From contig NZ_CP063056.1 in the NCBI RefSeq assembly GCF_015356115.1, positions 1,240,001 through 1,304,000 of the forward strand: a stretch of DNA of 64,000 nt, read 5' to 3'. The stretch's first letter is position 1; the number at the start of each line of letters is the position of its first letter. The notes beneath the pieces are model-generated. The model made no database searches. It saw only the letters and a program-made list of their open reading frames with translations, and had not been told where the DNA came from. Both the position numbers and the translations under genes were made by a program. The stretch comes from Rodentibacter haemolyticus (GTDB taxonomy: Bacteria; Pseudomonadota; Gammaproteobacteria; Enterobacterales; Pasteurellaceae). Below, in pieces: positions 41,286 through 50,656 of this stretch.

Positions 41286-41948
41286 TTACTCATCATCAAT
41301 CTTTCGATACATTCTAAGCCCGGCTTCATGCAACGCCTTATTTAATTTTTTTAATAAAATTTCCTTTTGCGCCTTAGTTAACTGCTCACTATTTATGTTT
41401 AATAACGCGCAAGATAATTTCCAATAAGTTTGTAATGTTGCCGGAATACCTAACTTTTTTAGCCTAACAATCGCATTTTCAGCGCCAACAGCTCGAAAAG
41501 TTTTAACATCGTGAATGCCTACCTTCTTTAACATTCTTTCGTGCTTTATAGAAAGGTTAGGAAGATCCTTTAAACGGTTCGCCTTTAGTAATTCAAGCTC
41601 ATTTTTCCTATCTTGAATCTGTTTAATCGAGATCATTAACAACTTACGTAGCAAGATTTTATCACCGAGTATATTATTAGAAAGCCAGTAATAATCAGAC
41701 AGAACAAATTTGGCATCCACCTCATTTTTTGTAAATGGTATGCATCCCATACTTATCAATTGCTCAGCCAGTTTATCTTTAGCTTGAAGATAAATTTTTC
41801 CATTCAGCCATAAACCGAACATAAGTTCCTGTTTATAGAATAGCCCATAACCGGTGAAAAGGTTTTTTGATGAAACATTTCCAATCAACCCATTAACTAA
41901 ATTACAAGTTTCAGTAAGGTGTTCATTTTTAATATTTAAGTATGACAT
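41286..41948 (-). CDS. sxy: Competence activator Sxy/TfoX
   Basis: Works with CRP at CRP-S sites to switch on the competence genes. 220 residues: TfoX N-terminal domain (about 10-100) and C-terminal domain with the helix-hairpin-like LPNLSIKHERMLKKVGI segment. GGAGG lies close before the ATG. The leader has a CRP-like site, a -10 element and a hairpin (separate entries). The gene ends against the rrn promoter. Confidence 0.94.
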   Translation of the reverse strand: MSYLNIKNEHLTETCNLVNGLIGNVSSKNLFTGYGLFYKQELMFGLWLNGKIYLQAKDKLAEQLISMGCIPFTKNEVDAKFVLSDYYWLSNNILGDKILLRKLLMISIKQIQDRKNELELLKANRLKDLPNLSIKHERMLKKVGIHDVKTFRAVGAENAIVRLKKLGIPATLQTYWKLSCALLNINSEQLTKAQKEILLKKLNKALHEAGLRMYRKIDDE

Positions 41949-41975
41949 AAATACCTCCTTCTAATAAAATTTAAT

Positions 41976-42003
41976 GAACAAGGCAAACTAAAGTGCCACG
42001 TTC
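41976..42003 (-). promoter_or_regulatory. Hairpin in the sxy mRNA leader
   Basis: GAAC and GGCA arms (41976-41979, 41982-41985) pair with TGCC and GTTC (41994-41997, 42000-42003) around an eight-base loop. In H. influenzae the sxy leader folds and limits translation; that this hairpin does the same is inference, and the real start site may cut off the outer pair. Confidence 0.45.
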
Positions 42004-42004
42004 T

Positions 42005-42010
42005 CTTATA
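42005..42010 (-). promoter_or_regulatory. sxy promoter -10 element
   Basis: TATAAG on the minus strand. A start near 41998 would give a leader of about 50 nt and put the CRP-like site at about -60. Confidence 0.55.
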
Positions 42011-42047
42011 TCATCAATTATTTCCTAGTAAAACTATTTCTTTTTAA

Positions 42048-42069
42048 TTTTGTGAAATAGATCGCAAAA
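42048..42069 (-). promoter_or_regulatory. CRP-like site upstream of sxy
   Basis: Core, minus strand, TGCGATCTATTTCACA (42051-42066): one CRP-S half (TGCGA) and one ordinary CRP half (TCACA), with A/T flanks. About 100 bp before the sxy ATG. CRP control of sxy is established in H. influenzae; whether this hybrid site also needs Sxy is unknown. Confidence 0.78.
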
Positions 42070-42452
42070 ATGAAATTTTCATCTCATAAAACAATCAGAT
42101 AATATGAAATTAAGTTATATTTGATAACCTTTTGCTACACAACCCCCTATTTAACTATGCAAATACTATTAGAAATTTATACATCATCAAAGAAAATTGC
42201 TTATCAAAACTCCATTGTAGACAAAGCATAATCTGGATAAAATTCAATCAAACTTATTAATACAAACAAAATTCTTAACGTAGAGTAGAAAAGAGCCGTG
42301 AGCTTTTTAAAAACAAGATCAGCTTTAATGCGAGCATCGTAGCTCATAGTATCGGCTTAGAAATAAGCCATTCAAATGGGAAATGTTACGATAAACCTTA
42401 TCAAGTACAAGGGATTTACTACTATCAATGGTTTTATTTAAATTTCAAAACA
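42070..42452. other. A/T-rich intergenic stretch without a visible gene
   Basis: About 380 bp between the sxy promoter and the atp terminator. An open frame from 42279 has no start codon and no recognised similarity; I see no RNA gene or repeat here. Confidence 0.5.
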
Positions 42453-42482
42453 AAAAGTGCGGTTAAAATTAACCGCACTTTT
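42453..42482. terminator. Uptake-sequence dyad terminator of the atp operon
   Basis: Two complete uptake sequences in opposite orientation, 10-bp arms GTGCGGTTAA / TTAACCGCAC extended by A/T pairs, flanked by A and T runs. It begins 2 bp after the atpC stop. Confidence 0.92.
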
Positions 42483-42484
42483 CA

Positions 42485-42913
42485 CTATCTTTTTGATTTT
42501 ACAAGTTTTTCCGTCATCTCGTAAGCTCGAAGTTTTGCTAACTCTTTGGAGAGTTTTGCCACAAGCAAACGGTGATCTGCATCTACTGCGTGAGACACTA
42601 TATTTTCTTCGGCTTTACGTTTTGCTTCACGAATACGATCTGCATCCAGTTCACTACCACGAATTGCTACATCGGCAAGTACGGTAACAACCTTTGGTTG
42701 AACTTCTAAAAAACCGCCTGAAACATAGATCACATCTTCATTGCCATCTTCAAGGATAAATTTTACAATTCCCGGCTTGATTGCTGTCATCAAGGGAATA
42801 TGGTTAGGTAAAATCCCCAATTCCCCTTCTACACCAGTTGCTTGAAGTTGTTTTACTTCACCTTCAAAGATTTTTCGCTCTGCACTGACTATTATTAGGT
42901 TAAATGTCGCCAT
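42485..42913 (-). CDS. atpC: ATP synthase epsilon subunit
   Basis: F1 central-stalk subunit and inhibitor. 142 residues: N-terminal beta sandwich (GELGILPNHIPLMTAIKPG) and C-terminal helical hairpin. Last gene of the atp operon, 30 bp after atpD. Confidence 0.97.
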   Translation of the reverse strand: MATFNLIIVSAERKIFEGEVKQLQATGVEGELGILPNHIPLMTAIKPGIVKFILEDGNEDVIYVSGGFLEVQPKVVTVLADVAIRGSELDADRIREAKRKAEENIVSHAVDADHRLLVAKLSKELAKLRAYEMTEKLVKSKR

Positions 42914-42943
42914 TTCTGTTCTCCTTCAAATGACTTGAAGTGA

Positions 42944-44317
42944 TTACATATTTTTGGCTTTTTCCAGCACTTCTTCGATTGAACCAACCATATAGAACGC
43001 TTGTTCAGGAATATGATCGTACTCACCGTCTAAGATACCTTTGAAACCACGAATAGTGTCTTTTAATGACACATATTTACCCGGTGAACCAGTAAAGACT
43101 TCAGCAACGAAGAACGGCTGTGATAGGAAACGTTCGATTTTACGCGCACGAGCCACCACTAATTTATCTTCTTCGGATAATTCATCCATACCAAGAATTG
43201 CGATAATATCTTTTAATTCTTTATAACGTTGCAAAATACCTTGTACGCCACGCGCTACATCATAATGTTCTTGACCAACGACTAGCGGGTCTAATTGACG
43301 TGATGTAGAGTCTAATGGATCAACGGCCGGGTAAATACCTAAAGATGCAATTTGACGACTTAATACGACTGTTGAATCCAAGTGAGCAAAGGTCGTTGCC
43401 GGAGATGGGTCGGTTAAGTCATCCGCCGGTACATAAACCGCTTGCACAGAGGTAATAGAACCGGTTTTGGTTGAAGTGATACGTTCTTGCAACACACCCA
43501 TTTCTTCGGCAAGAGTAGGTTGATAACCTACCGCAGACGGCATACGTCCCAATAACGCTGATACTTCCGTACCGGCAAGGGTATAACGATAAATATTATC
43601 CACAAAGAATAATACATCACGACCTTCATCACGGAATTTTTCCGCCATCGTTAAACCTGTTAATGCCACACGTAAACGGTTACCCGGCGGCTCATTCATT
43701 TGACCGTAAACCAGCGATACTTTATCTAAAACGTTAGATTCTGTCATTTCGTGATAGAAGTCGTTACCTTCACGGGTACGTTCACCAACACCGGCAAATA
43801 CGGAATAACCTGAGTGTTCAATCGCAATATTACGGATTAACTCCATCATATTTACGGTTTTACCTACACCCGCACCACCAAACAGACCGACTTTACCACC
43901 TTTTGCGAACGGACAAATTAAGTCAATAACTTTGATACCGGTTTCCAATAATTCCGTACTATTCGATTGTTCTTCATAGCTCGGCGCAGCACGATGGATA
44001 GACCAATTATCTTCCGCACCAATTTCACCACGCTCATCAATCGGCTCACCCAATACATTCATAATGCGACCGAGGGTTTTAGTCCCTACCGGTACTTGAA
44101 TCGGATTACCTGTATTTTCAACTTTTAACCCACGTTTTAAACCATCAGACGTACCTAATGCGATACAACGAACAATACCGCCGCCTAATTGTTGCTGAAC
44201 CTCAAGGGTTAAACCGGATTCAACTTTTAATGCATCATAAACCTTTGGTACTGCATCTTGTGGGAATTCAACGTCAATCACCGCACCGATGATTTGTACA
44301 ATTTTTCCTGCTGCCAT
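42944..44317 (-). CDS. atpD: ATP synthase beta subunit
   Basis: Catalytic F1 subunit. 457 residues with Walker A GGAGVGKT near 148-155 and the catalytic Glu in GERTREG. Follows atpG by 17 bp. Confidence 0.98.
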   Translation of the reverse strand: MAAGKIVQIIGAVIDVEFPQDAVPKVYDALKVESGLTLEVQQQLGGGIVRCIALGTSDGLKRGLKVENTGNPIQVPVGTKTLGRIMNVLGEPIDERGEIGAEDNWSIHRAAPSYEEQSNSTELLETGIKVIDLICPFAKGGKVGLFGGAGVGKTVNMMELIRNIAIEHSGYSVFAGVGERTREGNDFYHEMTESNVLDKVSLVYGQMNEPPGNRLRVALTGLTMAEKFRDEGRDVLFFVDNIYRYTLAGTEVSALLGRMPSAVGYQPTLAEEMGVLQERITSTKTGSITSVQAVYVPADDLTDPSPATTFAHLDSTVVLSRQIASLGIYPAVDPLDSTSRQLDPLVVGQEHYDVARGVQGILQRYKELKDIIAILGMDELSEEDKLVVARARKIERFLSQPFFVAEVFTGSPGKYVSLKDTIRGFKGILDGEYDHIPEQAFYMVGSIEEVLEKAKNM

Positions 44318-44334
44318 TACCGTTCCTCTATTCC

Positions 44335-45204
44335 TTAAATCGCTGCCGCACCGGCTACGATTTCATTTAATTCATTTGTAATACTTGCTTGACGGGCTTT
44401 GTTATAAACTAATTGCAAGTCATTAATTAAATTACCTGCATTATCAGTTGCCGCTTTCATTGCTACCATACGGGCAGCCTGCTCGGAAGCAAGGTTATCC
44501 ACCACAGATTGATATACTTGAGATTCCAAGTAACGAGTGAGTAAGCTGTCTAATAAAACTTTCGGACCCGGCTCGTAAAGGTAATCCCAAGTACTTTGTC
44601 TTTGCTCTAAATTATCGGTTTCTAATGCCGGTAATGGAACTAATTGTTGATAAATCGGTGATTGCGACATAGTATTCACAAATTTGTTGTAAGCAATATA
44701 AATCGCATCCACTTCACCATTTTTATAGGCATCAAACATTCCGTTTGCCACCCCAATTAAATCTTCCATTGCCGGATTATCACCCAAACCTGAAAGTTGT
44801 GCGCGAATCGGTAATCCTAATGAACGGAAAAAATTAATACCTTTTGAGCCAATTAAGCCCAATTCTACGGTAATTCCTTTATCCTTCCATTGTTTGATTT
44901 CCGTCATTACGGTTTTGAATAAGTTGATATTCAAACCACCACACATTCCACGATCAGTCGAAACCACTAAGATCCCAACTTTTTTCACCTCTCGTTGAAC
45001 TAAAAACGGATGTTTATAACCGACACTGGCTTTAGAGACGTGGCTGATAACATTTCGTATTGTTTCAGAATACGGACGAGAAGCTGCCATACGATCCTGT
45101 GTTTTACGCATTTTCGATGTAGCCACCATTTCCATTGCCTTAGTAATTTTCTGCGTACTCTGCACACTGGCAATTTTGGTTTTTATCTCTTTTGCACCTG
45201 CCAT
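44335..45204 (-). CDS. atpG: ATP synthase gamma subunit
   Basis: Rotating coiled-coil shaft of F1. 289 residues with the conserved N-terminal helix (IKTKIASVQSTQKITKAMEMV) and C-terminal helix with ITNELNEIVAGAAA. Follows atpA by 17 bp. Confidence 0.97.
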   Translation of the reverse strand: MAGAKEIKTKIASVQSTQKITKAMEMVATSKMRKTQDRMAASRPYSETIRNVISHVSKASVGYKHPFLVQREVKKVGILVVSTDRGMCGGLNINLFKTVMTEIKQWKDKGITVELGLIGSKGINFFRSLGLPIRAQLSGLGDNPAMEDLIGVANGMFDAYKNGEVDAIYIAYNKFVNTMSQSPIYQQLVPLPALETDNLEQRQSTWDYLYEPGPKVLLDSLLTRYLESQVYQSVVDNLASEQAARMVAMKAATDNAGNLINDLQLVYNKARQASITNELNEIVAGAAAI

Positions 45205-45221
45205 CTTTTTTCTCCGTTACA

Positions 45222-46763
45222 TTACCACGCACTATTGGCTTTAAAGTTATCCAAAATCGTTTTCAATGTGTCTTTAATATCATCATTGTAGTTACCGGTT
45301 TTGGTTAATTCCGCCATAAAATCGCCGTGGGTGCGGTGAGCATAATCTAAAAGAGCGCTTTCAAAACTTGCAATTTTTTGTAATTCCACATCTTCTAAAT
45401 AGCCGAATTCAACCGCAAAAAGCAATACGGATTGTTCTGCCACGCTAAGTGGTGCATATTGTTTTTGTTTCAATAATTCAGTTACTTTTTCACCGTGTGT
45501 TAGCTGTTTGCGGGTTGCATCATCAAGATCAGATGCAAATTGTGCAAAAGCGGCTAATTCACGATATTGTGCCAATGCGGTACGAATACCACCGGCTAAT
45601 TTTTTCACTACTTTAGTTTGAGCGGCACCACCTACACGCGAAACAGAAATCCCTGGGTTCACCGCAGGACGAATACCTGAGTTAAAAAGATTAGACTCTA
45701 AGAAAATCTGACCATCGGTAATAGAAATTACATTAGTAGGTACAAATGCAGATACGTCACCGGCTTGTGTTTCGATGATCGGAAGTGCGGTTAAAGAACC
45801 GGTTTTCCCCTTAACTTCACCTTTAGTAAATTTTTCTACATATTCTTCATTTACGCGGGCAGCCCGTTCAAGCAAACGTGAGTGCAAGTAGAAAACATCA
45901 CCCGGATAAGCTTCACGACCCGGTGGGCGGCGTAATAATAATGAAATTTGACGATAAGCAACGGCTTGTTTTGATAAATCATCATAAACGATTAAAGCAT
46001 CTTCACCACGATCACGGAAATATTCTCCCATAGCACAACCTGCATAAGGAGCAAGGTATTGTAACGCAGCGGATTCAGATGCGGATGCAGCAACAACAAT
46101 AGTATTTGCTAACGCACCGTGTTCTTCTAATTTACGTACAACGTTTGCAATGGTCGATGCTTTTTGACCAATCGCTACGTAAATACATTTAATGCCTGAA
46201 TCACGTTGGTTGATGATAGCATCAATCGCTAATGCGGTTTTACCGGTTTGACGGTCACCGATAATTAATTCACGTTGACCACGACCAATCGGTACCATTG
46301 AGTCCACAGCCTTATATCCGGTTTGTACGGGTTGATCAACAGATTTACGATCAATAACGCCCGGTGCAATAACTTCTACCGGAGAGAAACCATCATTTTC
46401 AATTTCACCTTTACCATCAATCGGTTGACCAAGCGTATTCACTACGCGACCTAATAAACCACGACCTACGGGCACTTCAAGAATACGTCCGGTACATTGT
46501 ACTTCCATTCCCTCAGCTAAATCTGCGTAAGGGCCCATTACAACTGCCCCGACAGAATCGCGTTCAAGGTTAAGTGCCATTGCATAGCGATTTCCCGGTA
46601 ATGCAATCATTTCACCTTGCATTACATCACTCAAGCCATGAACGCGAATAATGCCATCACTTACGGAAACAATTGTTCCCGTATTGCGGGCCTCACTCAC
46701 TACATCAAATTGAGCAATGCGTTTTTTAATCAATTCACTAATTTCAGTTGAATTTAGTTGCAT
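45222..46763 (-). CDS. atpA: ATP synthase alpha subunit
   Basis: Non-catalytic nucleotide-binding F1 subunit. 513 residues, the same as E. coli, with Walker A GDRQTGKT near 169-176 and the family signature PAVNPGISVSRVG. An uptake sequence lies in the gene near 45782. Confidence 0.98.
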   Translation of the reverse strand: MQLNSTEISELIKKRIAQFDVVSEARNTGTIVSVSDGIIRVHGLSDVMQGEMIALPGNRYAMALNLERDSVGAVVMGPYADLAEGMEVQCTGRILEVPVGRGLLGRVVNTLGQPIDGKGEIENDGFSPVEVIAPGVIDRKSVDQPVQTGYKAVDSMVPIGRGQRELIIGDRQTGKTALAIDAIINQRDSGIKCIYVAIGQKASTIANVVRKLEEHGALANTIVVAASASESAALQYLAPYAGCAMGEYFRDRGEDALIVYDDLSKQAVAYRQISLLLRRPPGREAYPGDVFYLHSRLLERAARVNEEYVEKFTKGEVKGKTGSLTALPIIETQAGDVSAFVPTNVISITDGQIFLESNLFNSGIRPAVNPGISVSRVGGAAQTKVVKKLAGGIRTALAQYRELAAFAQFASDLDDATRKQLTHGEKVTELLKQKQYAPLSVAEQSVLLFAVEFGYLEDVELQKIASFESALLDYAHRTHGDFMAELTKTGNYNDDIKDTLKTILDNFKANSAW

Positions 46764-46777
46764 TTTCTATTCCTCTT

Positions 46778-47323
46778 TTATTGCAACTCATTTGCGAGAC
46801 GGGAAAGCTGCCCACGGCTGCTACCATCAATCACAAAATCTTCGGTACGAATAATCACGCCGGCAATTAACGAATCATCCACGTTGCAATTAACTTTCAC
46901 TTTGCGATCTAATCTTTTTTCCATTGCCGCTGCAATCTTTTCAATTTGAGTTGCATTTAATGGTTGCGCTGAAATAACACTTACTTCCGCAATAGCTTGA
47001 TGCTCTTCCACATATCGGGTAAATTCGGTGAATACCATAGGAATTGCACTCAAACGCTTATTTTCAGCCATTAACCGAATAAGATTTTGCCCATATTGAT
47101 TTAGCTGTTCACCACAAATTGAAATCACAGTATCTGCAATTTTTTGCGCAGAAAACGAACTTGTTAAAAATTCCTTCATTTCCGCATTTTCAACAAGTGC
47201 GGTCAAAAAACCCAGCATTTCCGCCCATTTTTCTATCGCGCTTTTGTCATTCGCAGATTGTTCTATCGCAAAATCAAATGCAGCTTTAGCATAAGGGCGA
47301 GCTATTGTAGTTAATTCTGACAT
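46778..47323 (-). CDS. atpH: ATP synthase delta subunit
   Basis: Peripheral-stalk subunit that joins F1 to the b subunits. From the ATG at 47323 it is 181 residues, close to the E. coli 177, starting MSELTTIARPYAKAAFDFA; the frame also runs to 47350, overlapping atpF, without a good start. Confidence 0.95.
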   Translation of the reverse strand: MSELTTIARPYAKAAFDFAIEQSANDKSAIEKWAEMLGFLTALVENAEMKEFLTSSFSAQKIADTVISICGEQLNQYGQNLIRLMAENKRLSAIPMVFTEFTRYVEEHQAIAEVSVISAQPLNATQIEKIAAAMEKRLDRKVKVNCNVDDSLIAGVIIRTEDFVIDGSSRGQLSRLANELQ

Positions 47324-47336
47324 AAGCCAAAGCCTC

Positions 47337-47807
47337 TTATAGTTCTGCAACTAATTTATCTATAATGTCATTGTTTGCCGCTTCATCAATAGTGCGACCT
47401 ACAATTTTCTCAGCACCGGCAATCGCCAAAGAAGCGACTTTAAGGCGTAACTCTTCTTGAACACGTTTACGTTCCGCTTCAACTTCCGCATAACCTTGTT
47501 CAATGATTTTCGCTTTAAGTTCCTCTGCTTCGGCTTTTACTTCGTCAAGTACTTCATTACGTCGCTTGTTTGCAGCATCTAAAATTTCTTGAGCTTGAAC
47601 TTTTGCTTTTGAAATTTCTTCTTCTGCAAGCATCTTGGTATCTGCTTGTTCTTTTTTCGCAGCTTCCGCTGATGCTAAGGCATTAGCAATCTGGCTTTGA
47701 CGTGTTTCAATTGCTTTAATAATTGGCGGCCATACAAACTTCATACAGAACCAAACGAACAGTGCGAATGAAATAAGTTGACCAATTAATGTTGCATTTA
47801 AATTCAC
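47337..47807 (-). CDS. atpF: ATP synthase subunit b
   Basis: Fo peripheral stalk. 156 residues as in E. coli: one N-terminal membrane helix (about 5-27) followed by a long charged coiled-coil. Confidence 0.97.
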   Translation of the reverse strand: MNLNATLIGQLISFALFVWFCMKFVWPPIIKAIETRQSQIANALASAEAAKKEQADTKMLAEEEISKAKVQAQEILDAANKRRNEVLDEVKAEAEELKAKIIEQGYAEVEAERKRVQEELRLKVASLAIAGAEKIVGRTIDEAANNDIIDKLVAEL

Positions 47808-47855
47808 AACGTCCTCCTTAAAATGCTTTTTTTACGTTGATAAGCAAATAAAGGA

Positions 47856-48110
47856 TTATTGTAATAAACCGATAAATGGATTAGCAAAGATGAATAGTAA
47901 GGAAATACCAACCGCAATCATCGCAATCGCATCTAAAAGACCTGCCACAATAAACATTTTAGTTTGCAAACTTGATGCAAGCTCAGGTTGACGCGCTGAA
48001 GATTCTAAAAATTTGCCGCCTAAGATAGCAAAACCAATTGCGGTCCCTAATGCAGCAAATGCAAGAAGAATCGATGCCCCGATGATTGTAGCTGTAATTA
48101 CAGTTTCCAT
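47856..48110 (-). CDS. atpE: ATP synthase subunit c
   Basis: Proton-carrying rotor subunit. 84 residues from the ATG at 48110, after GGAGAACATT; a TTG at 48122 is unlikely. Two membrane helices, the polar loop ARQPE, and the essential Asp in GLLDAIAMIA. Confidence 0.96.
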   Translation of the reverse strand: METVITATIIGASILLAFAALGTAIGFAILGGKFLESSARQPELASSLQTKMFIVAGLLDAIAMIAVGISLLFIFANPFIGLLQ

Positions 48111-48165
48111 AATGTTCTCCAATAGAAGTTAAGTTTTAGCCCTAGGGCCGGTTAATAAAAAATGG

Positions 48166-48954
48166 TTAATGATCCGCTTTATTGTAAGCAATACTTAAAT
48201 AAACAACGGTTAACATCATAAAAATAAACGCTTGTAACGTTATAACCAATATATGGAAAATAGCCCAAGCAAGATGTAAAGGAATCCCTAATGCCGCAAT
48301 AGCCATATTAGCGGAATACATCACAGCAATAAGAATAAAGATCAATTCCCCCGCATACATATTACCAAAGAGACGAAATGCGAGAGAAATAGGTTTAGCC
48401 AGTAAAGTTACCGTTTCCAAAATAAAGTTAACGGGAATAAACGCCCAGTGATTAAACGGATGAAGCGTATATTCTTTTACCAGCCCTTTAAAACCTTTGG
48501 ATTTAACGGTATAGAAAAGAATTAAGAAGAAAACACAGATAGACATACCAAGTGTTGCACTAATATCGGCTGTCGGTACGGCTCTTAAATAATGAATATT
48601 AAACAGTGCGGCGAATTGAGGTAGAAAATCAACGGGAACTAAGTCAATCGCATTCATTATAAAGACCCAGCAGAAAATTGTTAACGCCAGCGGTGCGATC
48701 ACATTACGCGGCCCGTGAAAATTTTCTCTAACAATACCATCAACCCATTCGACTATAATCTCAACCAAGCATTGCATTTTTCCGGGAACGCCGGCTGTAG
48801 CTTTTTTAGCTACACGAGAGAAGATAAAGAGAAAAATAACGGCAGATAAAATAGAAAAAAATAAGGTATCCACATGAACATGCCAAAACCCGTCCCCCGT
48901 TTTAAGAAAGGATAGATGATGACTAATATATTCCGATGTTGTTTGTCCAGACAT
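48166..48954 (-). CDS. atpB: ATP synthase subunit a
   Basis: Stator proton channel. 262 residues, polytopic, with the essential Arg in KPISLAFRLFGNMYAGE near residue 190-200. Confidence 0.97.
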   Translation of the reverse strand: MSGQTTSEYISHHLSFLKTGDGFWHVHVDTLFFSILSAVIFLFIFSRVAKKATAGVPGKMQCLVEIIVEWVDGIVRENFHGPRNVIAPLALTIFCWVFIMNAIDLVPVDFLPQFAALFNIHYLRAVPTADISATLGMSICVFFLILFYTVKSKGFKGLVKEYTLHPFNHWAFIPVNFILETVTLLAKPISLAFRLFGNMYAGELIFILIAVMYSANMAIAALGIPLHLAWAIFHILVITLQAFIFMMLTVVYLSIAYNKADH

Positions 48955-48976
48955 AACGAACCCTTAGTATAAAAAA

Positions 48977-49345
48977 TCAAATTCGACGAAGCAAAAATGG
49001 AACTAAATTATTCAACATTAAGGCTATAAAAAAACCACTAAAGAAAACCACAAAATTTGTGACCGAAAGCCATTTAAACGATGTGATAATCAATATAATC
49101 GTGAATGCAAACTTTATTGCCTCGCCTTTATAAAGTGCGGTTAATTTTGCAGATAAATTTCGATAAAACACGATATAAACAAAAAGACCGAAAGGAAGTA
49201 ATGCAGAAAGAAATCCATACAGAAAATCAAGTGCGCTTCTTATTTGTCCAAAAGCCAAAAAACAAGCAAACACCAACATAATGACTATTTCAATTTGAAT
49301 CGCTTTTTGGTACTGAATTTTCGCTTGTTGGATAACTTTTGACAT
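48977..49345 (-). CDS. atpI: ATP synthase accessory protein AtpI
   Basis: Small membrane protein that helps c-ring assembly. 122 residues from ATG 49345, four hydrophobic segments. First gene of the atp operon. An uptake sequence lies near 49136. Confidence 0.9.
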   Translation of the reverse strand: MSKVIQQAKIQYQKAIQIEIVIMLVFACFLAFGQIRSALDFLYGFLSALLPFGLFVYIVFYRNLSAKLTALYKGEAIKFAFTIILIITSFKWLSVTNFVVFFSGFFIALMLNNLVPFLLRRI

Positions 49346-49372
49346 CACTTTCAATAACCTTAAATCCCGTTA

Positions 49373-49400
49373 ATTATACTCTTGAAAAAATCAGATTCAA
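49373..49400 (-). promoter_or_regulatory. atp operon promoter
   Basis: TTGAAT (49395-49400), 16 bp, TATAAT (49373-49378), about 28 bp before atpI, in the gap after rsmG. Confidence 0.8.
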
Positions 49401-49468
49401 CTTAAAAGCTATTAAAAAACGTTAACTAAATCACACTTTTAAAAAATAATTTACAAAAATGTAATCAT

Positions 49469-50080
49469 TTAACGCAGAATGATCAAATGTCGTTCACCCA
49501 CAAGTTCCGGCACATCTAATTTTATCACTTGTTGAATCGTATATTTTTTATCTAATTCTTGAACTTCATCTTCTTGATAAAGTCCTTTTAGCGCATAAAA
49601 ATGCCCATTTTCTTTCGGTAAATGATGACACCAATCCGTCATATCTTTAAGTGAAGCGAAAGCACGGCTTAATACGCCGTCAAATTTTTCTTCAGGCTGA
49701 TATTCTTCTACACGACTCAACACGGGAATAACATTGGTTAGTTGTAACTCACGTACTGCATTACGAATAAAACTGATACGTTTACCAAGGCTATCCAATA
49801 AGATAAATTGCTTATCAGGGTTTGCTATAGCCAAGGGCAATCCCGGTAAACCGGGGCCTGTACCTACATCAATAAAACGTTCACCTTGCAAATAAGGGCT
49901 TACGACAAGGCTATCTAAAATATGCTTTACCAACATTTCCAGCGGATCCCGTACGGAGGTTAAATTATAGGCTTTATTCCATTTATTCAGTAAATTAACA
50001 AGATCTATCAGCTGTTGTTTTTGTTGATCCTTTAATTGAATATTTACTTGCGCAAGAAGACTGTCTAATTTTACTTTCAT
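49469..50080 (-). CDS. rsmG: 16S rRNA (guanine(527)-N7)-methyltransferase RsmG
   Basis: SAM-dependent methylation of G527 in 16S rRNA; loss gives low-level streptomycin resistance in E. coli. 203 residues with the GidB motif FIDVGTGPGLPGLPLAI. In many gamma-proteobacteria it lies between mnmG and atp; here two other genes separate it from mnmG. Confidence 0.95.
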   Translation of the reverse strand: MKVKLDSLLAQVNIQLKDQQKQQLIDLVNLLNKWNKAYNLTSVRDPLEMLVKHILDSLVVSPYLQGERFIDVGTGPGLPGLPLAIANPDKQFILLDSLGKRISFIRNAVRELQLTNVIPVLSRVEEYQPEEKFDGVLSRAFASLKDMTDWCHHLPKENGHFYALKGLYQEDEVQELDKKYTIQQVIKLDVPELVGERHLIILR

Positions 50081-50129
50081 TGATCAATGTCCTTTTTTAA
50101 GAAAGCCGCTATTTTACTTGAAAGTGCGG

Positions 50130-50507
50130 TCAAAATCCTTTTTGTTTTTTAACCTTATTTTTATTCAGTAAAATGCTTGGTAAGTTTGTTTCCAACCAAT
50201 CTACCAGCTCAAGTATTTTTTGTGATGCCTGCACTCCAAATTCCGTTAAAGTATAATCCACGTGCGGAGGCACGGTATTATAAGATTTGCGAATTAACAT
50301 ACCATCCTCTTCCAACTCTTGTAATGTTTTGGTTAACATACGTTCACTTATTCCATCAATTTCACGACGTAATTCACTAAATCGTTTTGTACCCGAATGG
50401 AGTGCAACAAGCACCAATACTCCCCAACGGCCGATCAGATGTTGCAAAATTTGACGAGAGGCGCAATCAGATTTCAGTACATTTCCCCGTTCATACATTT
50501 TTTCCAT
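50130..50507 (-). CDS. ytfH: HxlR-type (DUF24) transcriptional regulator, YtfH-like
   Basis: 125 residues, winged helix of the HxlR/DUF24 group. A conserved Cys near residue 15 (KSDCASRQIL) is at the place of the redox-sensing Cys in YodB/QorR-type repressors. Divergent from qorB, as ytfH is from qorB in E. coli. Probably represses both genes from the palindrome in the shared gap; its signal (quinone or electrophile stress) is inferred. Confidence 0.85.
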   Translation of the reverse strand: MEKMYERGNVLKSDCASRQILQHLIGRWGVLVLVALHSGTKRFSELRREIDGISERMLTKTLQELEEDGMLIRKSYNTVPPHVDYTLTEFGVQASQKILELVDWLETNLPSILLNKNKVKKQKGF

Positions 50508-50549
50508 TTTTTAACCTTTAAAAATCAATTTGTTATAAACCTTTCACAA

Positions 50550-50567
50550 ACTTACATTTATGTAAGT
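50550..50567. promoter_or_regulatory. Putative operator of the YtfH-type regulator
   Basis: A perfect 18-bp palindrome ACTTACATTTATGTAAGT, centred in the 149-bp gap between the divergent genes and just before the -35 region of qorB (its -10 TATAAT is at 50592-50597). GTAAGT half-sites resemble operators of other DUF24 repressors. Confidence 0.7.
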
Positions 50568-50656
50568 ACTTCCTAAAAGTAAGTTAATGGATATAATACG
50601 CCACATTGAACCGATAATCAAAGACTCAATTTAACTAACTTTAAGAGGACAATACT

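Noticed and set aside
42279..42483. Open frame of about 65 codons upstream of sxy
   Set aside because: It has no in-frame start codon, runs into the atp terminator dyad and shows no family I recognise. A decayed gene is possible but not supported.
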